Shown in pieces: positions 48,433 through 59,200 of a stretch of DNA of 64,000 bases. Position numbers and translations under genes: made by a program. Below the pieces are notes generated by a model. That model had not been told where the DNA came from. It did not search any database and saw only the letters and a program-made list of their open reading frames with translations. Source of the stretch: Chamaelirium japonicum (taxonomy: Eukaryota; Streptophyta; Magnoliopsida; Liliales; Melanthiaceae); NCBI GenBank assembly GCA_947650365.1, contig CANTAL010000021.1, positions 1,426,001 through 1,490,000 of the forward strand. The letters run 5' to 3'. Numbering within the stretch: the first letter of the stretch is position 1; each line of letters opens with the position of its first letter.

Positions 48433-50325
48433 ACGCTTTGGTGTATGTTTTATGTATGAATTCGTGAAAACATCATGTGAATATATGATGGCATATGTTT
48501 TTGTCGGGGTTCGGCGTAGATCATGCATATGGATTGTGCTATGTATTGTCTTTTTGCAGGTGCCACGCTGAATAGTAATCTGTGATTGCATGCATCCGGG
48601 GCTCGGACCCCGGATTTTATTTTGCATTGATTATTATTATGGATTTGTAAGGCTCTAGATGGGCGAGGGTGGGGGTTGATCATTCTCGGTTCCCTGGCCA
48701 TATTTCTAGGATTGTCTTCTTTACTTTCTAGCGAAATTGTACACGAATGAGCACTTGCTTGGAGCGTGTTAGTTTTTCGGTCACAGAAAGAAGGAGATGA
48801 TGCTACATCCATGGTTCGGGCAAGCGGTACCATGGCGTGCAAAGACCCGGCGAAAGCGTGCACGTTGGCAATGAAGGGGATCATCGTCAGAGATCGTGCA
48901 GAATGGAAGAGCAGGATATCTTGGCTGTGCTATTCAGGTTCAGGGGTCGGACCCTGGACTTGATTCAGTTTGGATGCTTTCTCTGTTGTTTCTCTTTATT
49001 CAGTATTTAGAGAACCCCGATGATAATATAATTATCATTCTTGCTTGTGAGTTTTTCTCTAGATCAGGCTTAGGGTTAGTACTAAAATTATGGATTCATC
49101 GGTGTCTCTATATGCTTCTAACACGTGCGAATCTGGTGGCTAGCTAAAAGGAAAGGCGGTAACCGCTCTCGTGGTAGTTCAGGTAGCCAAGTACTATGTA
49201 CCGAGATAGACGCAGTGTTAGATTTGTTTAGAGATAATTAACTAATGTCTCCATAAGAAGTATGATAACCCTAGTGGGATGCCCTTTCCCTACGTGGTCC
49301 TAGCGACCAAGTTAGGTTAGGATTTCACTGTGTGATACTCATTTCTAGATGACGTTTGATGGTAGTATGAACTCATCACGATTTGGTTATGCCACCATTA
49401 GGTTGAGGTCCGGCGGAGGTTGTCGGATGTCCCTATTTGGCCAGTATCGAAACCTATAATAAGATGAGGTCTACTATGACATCAGACATCAAATTATGAA
49501 TGAGACATCATTGTAGTAGGAGTCCTTTCCACGTTGACCTTAGGCTAGGCTCCAGATCTTAGGATTATGGATAAACTAGTAAAGTATCGGGATCCTTGGA
49601 ATCTATATAATGTGATCCTTGCAAGAAGGCGAAACCTAAGTATTCAAGGTAGGGACTATGATATTTTCCGAGGATACTAATGCTTTCCAGGAGGGTTTGT
49701 AATCCTAGTGGGAGCACGGTAGACCAGGGTCTATGTCTAGGAGGTCGTGACTATTCTAGATATGCATAAAACCTCATAAAGAAGGGATGTGTAAGAGGTT
49801 CCCTCTAAAGGGGAGCCCTTGGCCTCCATAATCAATCGGCTAAGGGTCTAGGTGGGAGGTACGCAGTTCGATATTCCCACCGGGTGAGAACTGTGTTTCC
49901 TTCCATGCTGGTTCGCCTAGTGGTTTCCTTCGGGACATGGAGGATGCCGGTGGCAGTGGGTGACGGTTTTATCATGCACCGTGGGAGCCTCTAAACCCCC
50001 CTGCCGACACCACCTAGATTTGTGGGAAGCATCCGAAAGCTTGTGTGAAGCCGCTGTTGCGGTGCACGCGGGTCACATAAAGCTAGCCAAAAGGAAACTG
50101 GGAGGTCTTTCAGTTTACCATGGGTAATTCTGATGAAGACTGGGTCGTAAAAACCCCGTTGGCAGAAGCGGTTGCATGCTCTCACCGAGATGCTATCTCC
50201 AATTCAGGGCCGATAGTCTCAGTGCTCCAGCCCAGGGAATTAAGATTCCTAGATATCTCCACTTGAGGTGGTGAAGACATAGCGGCTGGAGTAGACATTA
50301 TCTATTTCTAAATTCCATGAAATAG
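48433..50325 (+). other. Untranslated leader of the Ty1/copia element
   Basis: About 1.9 kb lie between the primer site and the gag frame, with no domain recognised. It contains two similar short stretches (GGGGCTCGGACCCCGG near 48,598 and GGGGTCGGACCCTGG near 48,943) that can each fold on themselves. The last stop before gag in the gag frame is at 50,323. Packaging or translation signals may lie here, but none is identifiable. Confidence 0.6.
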
Positions 50326-50946
50326 ATTGTAGTAAACCCCCTTGCCTCCATACTTAATGATAACAAACTTACGGGACCAAACTACGAGGACTGGAAGCGT
50401 AACCTGATGCTCGTCCTAAGGATTGGCAAACACACAATTGCCCTAAGTACCCCTCAACCGGCCATGCCGGGACCAGATGCAACTGAGGCCCAGTTAAAGG
50501 AATGGAAAGACTGGCTAGATGCTGATGAGATGTGCAAGTGCTACATAGTGGCATCCTTGCAGACCGTCCTTCAGAAGCAAGTTGAAGACATGGCCTTTGC
50601 TTCAGACATGATACTCTACCTAAAGGAAATGTTCGAGGGTCGTAGTCGGGTAACTCGTTACCTGACCATCAAGAAATTGGTGTCCACGAAGATGGCAGAG
50701 GGGACTTTAGTTCGGGATCATATGCTGAAATTGTTTGGCTATGTGAACGAGCTTGGTTCCTTCGATGTCATCTTGGATGTAGAGATCCAGACCGACATTT
50801 TCCTCGCGTCTCTGTCAAGAGCGTTTGAGGGCTTTGTTACCAACTTCAACCTTAACCGGTTGGAGATGTCTAATGCAGAGCTCCTAGCGGCGCTCCAAGC
50901 GGCAGTGGACGGGATGAAGGCAGGAGCCCAATCCTTGAATGTATAG
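50326..50946 (+). pseudogene. Ty1/copia gag, N-terminal part
   Basis: The frame shows a typical plant copia Gag start (ILNDNKLTGPNYEDWKRNL) and the helical UBN2-type Gag domain up to a TAG at 50,944. Gag forms the particle that packages element RNA in the cytoplasm. No ATG lies where the N-terminus is expected, near 50,341, where the codon is CTT. The first ATG, at 50,407, would remove about 22 residues including the conserved WKRNL. The TAG comes before the zinc knuckle, so the normal Gag C-terminus is cut off. The same frame continues past it. Confidence 0.9.
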
Positions 50947-52194
50947 CGGAATTCTTCTCTGAAAGCCAAGGGAAAGTTTCAAAAAAGAAAGTCTAAGAAG
51001 CCCGTGAAGATGGGCCAGGTGCAGTTGCAGGTTCCCAAGCAGAATGGTCCGGTAAAGCCCAAAGAAAAATGTTTTCGATACGGCAAGAAGGGGCACTGGA
51101 AGGGCGACTGCCGCGCGGCTCCTAAGAAGGCTGAGATAGGTATATCTCAAATCCACATAGTGGAATCCCTAGTAGCATCCAGTTGTTCTCCAGTCTCATG
51201 GATTGTGGATTCTGGTTCCACTAACCATACTTGCAATAATTTGCAGGGGCTCAAGGAGACAAGAAAACTGGGTGAAGGAGAGATAATCCTAAGCATGGGA
51301 ACTGAGACCATGGCAGAGGCTGAAGCAGTTGGAGATGTTATCTTGCAGTTCCTTGATGGAAGAAGTTTATTACTTAGAGACATACTTTATGTACCGTCCT
51401 TGAGACGTAATTTTATTTCTGTTTCCTTATTGAATAATGAAGGTTTTTCAGTTTTATTTGATGCTTCTGGTGTGTCAATTAAATTGAATGGTTCCTTTGT
51501 TTGTAAGGAAAAGATACAGAATGGTCTCTATGTAATGCACTCCAATCATAAGCAGGATAACATAACTGAAGCATGTGTGATTAATTCATCTAAAAGAAAA
51601 AATCCCTCAGATAATCCAACACTCCTTTGGCATCTAAGGCTTGGACACATAGCCTCAGACGGGATTCACAGGTTGGTTAAGGTAGGACTCTTAAGTCCAG
51701 ATATTTCAGAAAGCCTACCGACTTGTGAGTCTTGCCTGGAAGGCAAGATGACTAAAAGGTCTTTCCGAGCCAAAGGTAGCAGATCTAAGGAGGTATTGGA
51801 ATTGGTACACACTGATTTATGTGGGCCCATAAGTGTCCGTGCTATAGGAGGCTTCGAGTATTTTATCACCTTCACGGATGATCACTAGAGGTTTGGATAC
51901 ATATACCTAATGCGGCGGAAGTCTGAATCCTTTGATAAGTTCAAGGAGTTTAGAGCTGAAGCAGAAAAGCAGACGGGTAAAAGTATCAAGTCTCTTCGAT
52001 CGGATCGAGGAAGCGAATACCTATCGGATGAGTTTATAGGGTACCTGCGTGAGCATGGGATCGTATACCAGTTGACTGCACTAGGGACACCACAACAAAA
52101 CGGTGTATCTGAGAGGAGAAACCAATTTTTATTAGACATGGTTCGGACTATGATGAGTTATGCAACATTGCCACCTAGTTTTTGGGGTATGCCC
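50947..52194 (+). pseudogene. Ty1/copia gag C-terminus, protease and integrase
   Basis: Continues in the gag frame. A zinc-knuckle-like CFRYGKKGHWKGDC lies at 51,070-51,111 with the second cysteine replaced by tyrosine (codon 51,079). The protease active site reads WIVDSGST, with Asp at 51,208. The integrase zinc-binding part has HLRLGH and CESC. The integrase core keeps all three acidic residues: Asp at 51,814 (HTDLCGP), Asp at 52,003 (SDRG) and Glu at 52,111 (GVSERRN). A TAG at 51,886 interrupts the core just after FTDDH. A one-base loss near 52,188 shifts the frame, giving an immediate TAG at 52,195. The protein would process the polyprotein and insert the cDNA, but this copy cannot make it. 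Confidence 0.92.
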
Positions 52195-54275
52195 TAGAGA
52201 CGGCAGCATATACTTTGAACTTTGTTCCATCAAAGTCAGTACCCCTAACTCCTTGGGAGCTGTGGTTAAAACGAAAGCCAAGCCTATAGCACTTTAGGAT
52301 TTGGGATTGTCCAGCACATGTGTGGAAGGACAAGCGAGATAAGATGGAGTCAAAAATTAAGGTATGTCTGTTCGTTGGGTATCCAAAAGGGACAAAGGGT
52401 GGTCTATTTTATGATCCTGAGGATAGAAAGGTTATCGTCTCGACGAACGCCATATTCCTGGAGCAGGATTATTTAATAGACCATAAGCCTACCAGTAAAG
52501 TAGTTCTTGAAGAATTACTTGGTACTGATGGGAGTACGCAGACAGAAAACGTAGTGGGAGCCGATACCACTAAGATTAATGGTACTGTAGAATCAACTCC
52601 TATTGAACCACCGCAGGTTCGTCGTAGTGGGAGGACCACAAGTGCTCCAGATAGATACATTGGAGAAGCCTTTATGGTTGATCCAGAGTTTCAGGAGAAT
52701 GATCCTCTGAACTATGACGAAGCGATGGTATCTACTGACCATGCAGCATGGCAGGAAGCCATGGAGGCAGAACTGACATCGATGTCCCAAAACTCGGTCG
52801 GGGCATTTGTAACACCACCTTACAACATTAAACATGTTGGGTGTAAGTGGGTGTACAAAAGGAAAAAAGGTCCGGATGGTACCGTTGAGACTTACAAAGC
52901 TAGACTAGTTGCTAAGGGTTATACCCAACGAGAATGGATCGACTATGACGAAACCTTTTCGCCAGTGGCTATACTTAAGTCTATCCGGATCCTCTTGTCC
53001 ATTGCAGCCCATTATGATTGGGAGATCTTGCAAATGGACGTCAAGACCGCATTCCTCAACGGGGATTTGGAAGAAGACATCTACATGTCTTAGTCTCCAG
53101 GCTTTGTCGCAAAAGGTCAGGAAGGTCTTGTGTGCAAGTTGCAAAGGTCCATTTATGAACTGAAGCAAGTATCCAGAAGTTGGAACATGCATTTTGATCA
53201 GGCTATCCAGTCTTATAGATTTGAACAGAACGTGGATGAACCATGTGTTTATAAAAGGAGCGATAAGACTGCAGTAGTTTTTCTAGTGCTTTACGTAGAC
53301 GATATCCTGCTCATCGGAAACGATGTTGGAACGTTGTCTACGGTAAAGGTGTGGTTATCCTCTCAATTTGACATGAAAGACCTGGGTGAAGCGAGTTTTG
53401 TTCTGGGGATCAAGGTAACTCGAGATCGCCGGAATAAGATTCTCTCGCTGTCACAGTCAGCCTACACAGATACTATTTTAGTCAGATTCAGTATGCACAA
53501 CTCCAAGAAGGGACTGGTTCCATTCAGACATGGAATGAAATTGTCCAAGGATCAGGGTCCTAAGACTCCTAAGGAGAGGGCAGAGATGCAGAAGATACCT
53601 TATGCTTCAGCTGTAGGGAGTCTGATGTATGCCATGCAGTGCACGATACCAGATATATGCTATGCAGTAGGCATGATGGGCAGGTATCAGTCAAATCCGG
53701 GTCCAGGGCACTGGACTGCTGTGAAAAGTATACTCAAGTATCTCCGTAGGACGAGAGATTATGAGTTAGTTTACTCTTCACAGGAACTGATGTCGATTGG
53801 ATATACGGATTCTAACTTTGTGTCAGATCCGGAATCCAGGAGATCGACGTCAGGGTTTGTGTTTTCATTAGGAGGAGGAGCTGTCAGTTGGAGGAGCATG
53901 AAGCAGGGATGCATCATGGATTCAACGACAGGGGCTGAGTACGTTGCGGCGTGCGAAGCAGCTAAGGAGGCGGTGTGGCTCAGGAAGTTCCTCACAGACT
54001 TAGGATGCGTACCGGGAGCTCAAGATCCTATTATCCTTTACTGTGACAATAGTGGAGAGGTGTCACAATCCAAGGAGCCAAGATATCACCAGAAGAGCAA
54101 GCATATCGAGCAGAAATACTATATTATCCGGGACTTGTAGAAGCAAGGGGAGGTTGCAGTGACAAAGGTGGCGTCTGCAGATAACATGGCAGACCCTTTC
54201 ACAAAGGCGTTACCGACCAAGACTTTTGAGAAGCACGTAGATGGCATGGGAGTTAAGACTGTTGTTCCCCACTAG
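52188..54275 (+). pseudogene. Ty1/copia integrase C-terminus, reverse transcriptase and RNase H
   Basis: Continues in the shifted frame to a natural end at 54,273. The integrase tail ([14 protein letters not shown]) is followed by the RVT_2 reverse transcriptase from about 52,740. This has the metal-binding Asp in [11 protein letters not shown] (53,037) and the YVDD box at 53,293-53,304. RNase H follows from about 53,600, with YTDSNF and DSTTGAEY; the more usual wording in this family is, from memory, TEAEY. TAG codons lie at 52,287, 53,091 (inside reverse transcriptase, between those two catalytic motifs) and 54,138 (near the RNase H end). The rest of the frame is well conserved. Confidence 0.92.
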
Positions 54276-54278
54276 GCC

Positions 54279-54289
54279 AAGTGGGAGAT
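54279..54289 (+). other. Polypurine tract of the Ty1/copia element
   Basis: AAGTGGGAGAT directly precedes the 3' LTR, a few bases after the natural Pol stop. The wording is typical of plant copia elements. Confidence 0.85.
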
Positions 54290-56245
54290 TGTTGTAGCTC
54301 GTGTGTCCTTAGTGTGGATTTTCTGTATTAACATTAATAAAGATCACTTTGGTTATTGATTTAATTAGAATACTACTGTGGTATATGTTAATACTGCATA
54401 TAATATAGGACCCTAGGGAATATAGTAGGCCACTGAGGCGCATGGAGGATCCATGCTTGGGAGTCCCAGTGGACCAGTTCTGTATAGACCTAGAACTAGT
54501 TCACAGCTTAGGTGATGCCGGTCGCTTCACCGAGAACAAGCTATTGGCAGGTAGAGGATATGGTGAAGTCTCCACCATGGGAACGTGGGATTCCCATTCA
54601 CCTGACCAAGCATGATGATCGTGTTGAACAGAAACCAAGACGGTGCACAGTTCAGTGATTCAGACACTGGTGCATAAACCGTCTTACTACTATAGATAAT
54701 CTGTCCTTAACCCTGAGGGACCATGTACACTAGGCCAACCAGTTATGTGGTGCTTTGATGTGCCAATGTGTGCGGACCTTCCATAGTCCAATACCACGAT
54801 ACGTTGGGTTACCCAGCTGGCGCTTGAGTGACATATAATCCCTACAGGTTATCCGATGTCCAGTGTTGGATGGGTGCGTTTTGATGAGTCAATCTGTCCA
54901 CACAGTTAACCGAGGCCTGGTGGTTGTCAGTATGACTGACGATATTCCGGATGCTAGGCATAGCACCGGAAGGTGTGTGGTGTTATAGATGACAAGTCAT
55001 CAAACCCTAGTCAGATGATCGATCGGAATCTGACGGTGCTCCCCACCGCCCGAGTTGTATCATGGCACCAGTAATAGGAGGGACTAAGGATTATCGGAGT
55101 ATAGTAGAGAACAGGGTTACGAGGGAGTAACATAAGTTTAGGATCACTAGAGTTCAACTCGCGTCGTACTCTGGGTGGCTACACGGGTTAATTGGATTAG
55201 GGTTGATTAACGAAACTTTCGGTGTGTCACCAGAACAGTTAATCAGGGATCCGGTTGCAGCTAGAGATCCCGAAACCTGAAGGTTCCACCATGCCATTGC
55301 GTATAGGAATTGTTCCCCGACCTAGTTGGATACGTTGGATGCGACGTAGTGCGGTGGAGCGCAAGCCCGAAGCCTAAGAACCTAATTCACGTGTGTTACG
55401 GGCCGTAGGGGTATTTTGGTAAATACTAAAATTTGGCTCAGAACATATTGAATATGGATCTTAAAATGAGTGGAATAATTCCAGGAGCTCATAGGCGCTG
55501 ACGGAACTCGATTCCGAGTAGCGCACCTCACTAGTCTCTCTTTCAGTTTTTCGCTTTTCGTGAAGGGCGTTTTCGTCCGGGCTTCACGATAGACACCCAG
55601 AATCTCTAAAAACCGCCCCCCCTTATCCCTATCCACCTAAGGGCCGGCCCTAGCCTCCTTGGAGCCATAGGAGACCGGCCCTATAAAGGAAATAGGGAGG
55701 GGAGGGGCCGGCCCAAATGGTTCTACTCCCTCCCCTCTAAAAATCCGACCCCTAGTCCTCCTCCTTTGTGGTTTCGGCCAAGGAAAAGAAAGGAAGAAGA
55801 AGGGAGAAGGAAGAGGAAGAAAGGGGAAGGAAGAAAGGAAAAAGAGGAGGAGAAAATCACGCGGCTCACCATCATCTTCGCAACGGATTCTTCCGTCGGC
55901 TCGAAATCCTTGCACTCAGAGACGGGATTTCGAGGATTCTTCAATTCGCAAAGGACAAGGTGCTATCCGATAATTTCCCTTGCAATCAAAGTGCGGTTCT
56001 TCATTGTTCTGTTTTCTCCAGATCACAGATATAAAAGGTATGATGAATCTAAACACCTAAGTAGATGCATTCATGTCTTCCGTAGATCGTAGTATGCCTC
56101 TAGGGTGTCCGCACATATGCTAAGATCGTAGATTTGCATGTAGATTGTTTTCTGTCATGAATTGCAATGAAACATACACCGTATGATCTTTGAATCTTTC
56201 TTTTTGCTTCCGCTATGACTTTGATACACGGATTCAATTCCAATA
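54290..56245 (+). repeat. 3' LTR of the Ty1/copia element
   Basis: 1,956 bp, TGTTGTAG to CCAATA, with TATAAA at 55,682-55,687. It keeps the roughly 73-bp segment (54,376-54,448 approx.) that the 5' LTR lost. Many single-base differences from the 5' LTR are transitions. Confidence 0.9.
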
Positions 56246-56250
56246 CTTTT
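56246..56250. repeat. Target-site duplication (right), CTTTT
   Basis: Matches 46,524-46,528. The following AACACGTTATCAGCACGA is the interrupted primer-site-like motif of the array. Confidence 0.85.
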
Positions 56251-59200
56251 AACACGTTATCAGCACGAACATGTCAAGCCCAACCGACTAGTAGCAAGAA
56301 AACAGAGAGAAAAATGAAGATGGAGAAGAGAGAATAAGAGAGAAGAGAACAAAGAGATAAATAAAGAGAGAAGTGAGAAGAAGTCCTGATCCAGTCTATT
56401 GGCCACGGGTATAGGTGTGAAGTAAGAAGGAATCTAAATTCCAAAACTCCACTTCTGTCTTTATTTTTCCGTCTATTTTCTTGTAACTGGTCGGTTGGGC
56501 TCGACATGGTCGTGCTGATAACGTGTTGTGAGATGGAAGAAAGAGAGAGCCGTCAAACGTATCCCACCCTAAAGGGGTTATATATTATTTACAGGATAAA
56601 CTTACTTAGGGCCTAGCAATCTATGGGAAACCCTAATCCGTAGGAAAAGAGAGAAGAGAACGAAGAGATTTAATTATATTATTAAGCAGTGGAGTTTTGG
56701 AATTTACATTCCTTTTTACTTCATACCAATACCCGTGGTGAGTGGACTGGAGCAGGACTTCTTCTTTTTTTTCTCTTTATTTTTCTCTCGATTCTCTTCT
56801 CTCTTCTTTTCTCTTCTCACAACACGTTATAAGTATGAACATGTCAAGCCAAACTGACCAGTCACAAGAAAATAGAGAAAGAAACAAAGAATGAAGAGAG
56901 AGAAAAAAAAAGGAGAGAACGAAAAGATAAATAAAGAGAGAAAAGATAAGAAGTCCTACTCCAGTCCATTAGCCATGGGTAGAAATGTGAAGTAAAAACG
57001 AATATAAATTCCAAAACTCCACTTCTTAATATTTCTACGACCCCATTAGGGTAGGGCACATTTGACGGCTCTTTCTTTCTTCCATCATATAACACATTAT
57101 CAGCACGACAATGTCGAGCCCAACTGACCAGTCACAAGAAAATAGAGAGAGAAACGAAGACAGAAGTGGAGTTTTAGAATTTAGATTCCTTCATACTTCA
57201 TACCTATACCCGTGGCCAATTGATTGGAGCAGGACTTCTTCTTTATTCTCTCTTTATTTATCTCTCTGTTCTCTTCTCTCTTCTTCTCTCTCTTTTGTGG
57301 AGTTTTAGAATTTAGATTCCTTCTTACTTTACACTTATACCCGTTGCCAATGGATTGAAGCAGGACTTCTTCTCTTTTCTCTCTTCGTTTATCTCTCCGT
57401 TTTCTTCTCTCTTCTTCTTTCTTTTCTGTGTTCATTTATCTCTCCGTTCTCTTATCTCTTTTTCTCTCTCTTCTATGAAGTTTGGGAATTTAGATTCCTA
57501 CTTACTTCACACCTTTACCCGTGGCCAATGGACTGGAGCAGGACTTCTTATCTCATCTCTACTTTTCAATATTTATATGACCCATCGAATCTCTTCCATG
57601 TTCATATATTATTTATATGACCCGTCGGATCTCTCCCATCTCTTTGTCCTATCTCACAACACATTATCAGCATGAACATGTCGAGCTCAGCCGACCAGTC
57701 ACAAGAAAATGGAAAGACAAACGAAAATAGAACAAAGATGAGAAGAGAGAAGAGAACAGAGAAATAAATAAAGAGAGAAGAGAGAAGAAATCTAGCTTTT
57801 GTCCATTGGCCACGGGTATAGACATGAAGTAAGAAGGAATCTAAATTACAAAACTATACTTCTCAATTTTTATATGACCCCTTTAGTGAGGGGCATATTT
57901 GATATCTCTTTATTTCTCCCATCTCATAATACGTTATAAGCACGAACATGTCTATCCTAGCCGACCGGTCACAAGAAAGCAGAGAGAGAAATAAAGATAG
58001 AAGAGAGAGAAAAAGAGAGAAAAGAATGGAGAGATAAACAAAAAGAAAAGAGAGAAGAAGTCCTGCTCCAGTCCATTGGCCACAGGTATAGGTGTGAAGT
58101 AAGAAGGAATCTAAATTCCAAACCTTTACATCTTAATATTTATACGACCCCTTTAGGGTCGAGCACTTTTGACAGCTCTCTTTCTCCTATCTCACAACAT
58201 GTTATTAGTACGAACATATCAAGCCCACCTGACCAGTCACTAGAAAACGGAGAGAGAAACAAAGACAGAAGAGAGAGAGGAAGAGAGAAGAAAACGGAGA
58301 GATAAACAAAAAAATAAAAGAAAAGAAGTCATATTCTAGTCCATTGGCCACGAGTATAGGTGTGAAGTAAGAAGGAATCTAAATTCCAAACCTCCACTTC
58401 TCAATAGTAACATCTTAACGTTATTACGATTATCATAGTAAATTCCAAAACTCTCTTCATTTTAAACGATTAATTGAATTAAAAAAATTATAGTAACATT
58501 ACTATGATAATCATAATAACGTTGAGATGATACTGTTGAGAAGTAGAGTTTTGGAATTTAGATTCCTTCTTACTTCACAACTATACCTGTGGCGATAATT
58601 AATTAAATATAGTTAAATATTATAGGGTAAGCTTACTTAGACCCTAAGCAATCTATGGAAAACCCTAATCCATAGGAAAGATCCGACGATGGACAGCCAT
58701 CCGATCGAGATATCTTATATCAGTTGTAATGTTTTATAATTAAATATTTAAAAAATAACATTGAGATGATACTATTTAAATATTTAAAGAAAATATATAC
58801 CTTATAATATTTAAAGAAATATTAATTGAAATAAATAAATAAAATAAGTAATCTCCTATCTCCTATCTCATAATACGTTATCAGCACGAATATATCGAGC
58901 CCAGTCGACCAGTCATAAGAAAACTGATAGAGAAACGAAGACAGAAGAGAGAGAAGAAGAAAGAAGAGAACGGAGAGATAAACGAAGAGAAAAGAAGTTC
59001 TGCTCCAGTCCATTGGCCATGGGTATAGGTGTGAAGTAAGAAGGATTCTAAATTCCAAAACTCCACAGAAGAAGAGAGAAGATAATGGAGAGATAAATAA
59101 ACATAGAAGAGAGAAGAAGTCCTGCTCCAGTCCATTGGCCACGGGTATATATGCAAAGTAAGAAGAAATCTAAATTCCAAAACTCCACTTCTCAATAATA

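Larger units (their letters stand above)
46529..56245 (+). mobile_element. Ty1/copia retrotransposon, degenerate
   Basis: This 9,717-bp element has two direct LTRs (1,890 and 1,956 bp), an initiator-Met primer site, a purine tract and a gag-pol region in the Ty1/copia order of Gag, protease, integrase, reverse transcriptase, RNase H. The long LTRs and the Pol sequence recall the Tork/Angela group, which is a tentative placement from memory. The coding frame is broken by five stops and one frameshift, so this copy is not autonomous. The LTRs differ at many positions, mostly C/T and G/A transitions. The element is therefore older than the 35-42 kb one, but younger than the duplication. Confidence 0.95.

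Noticed and set aside
50944-54140. Functional amber read-through in the copia polyprotein
   Set aside because: Five stops plus a frameshift, a broken zinc knuckle and the missing start make decay far more likely. It is kept as a finding only for the base-change pattern.
46529-56245. Endogenous pararetrovirus or retrovirus
   Set aside because: The integrase precedes reverse transcriptase, the LTRs and initiator-Met primer site are of plant Ty1/copia type, and there is no envelope or movement-protein frame.
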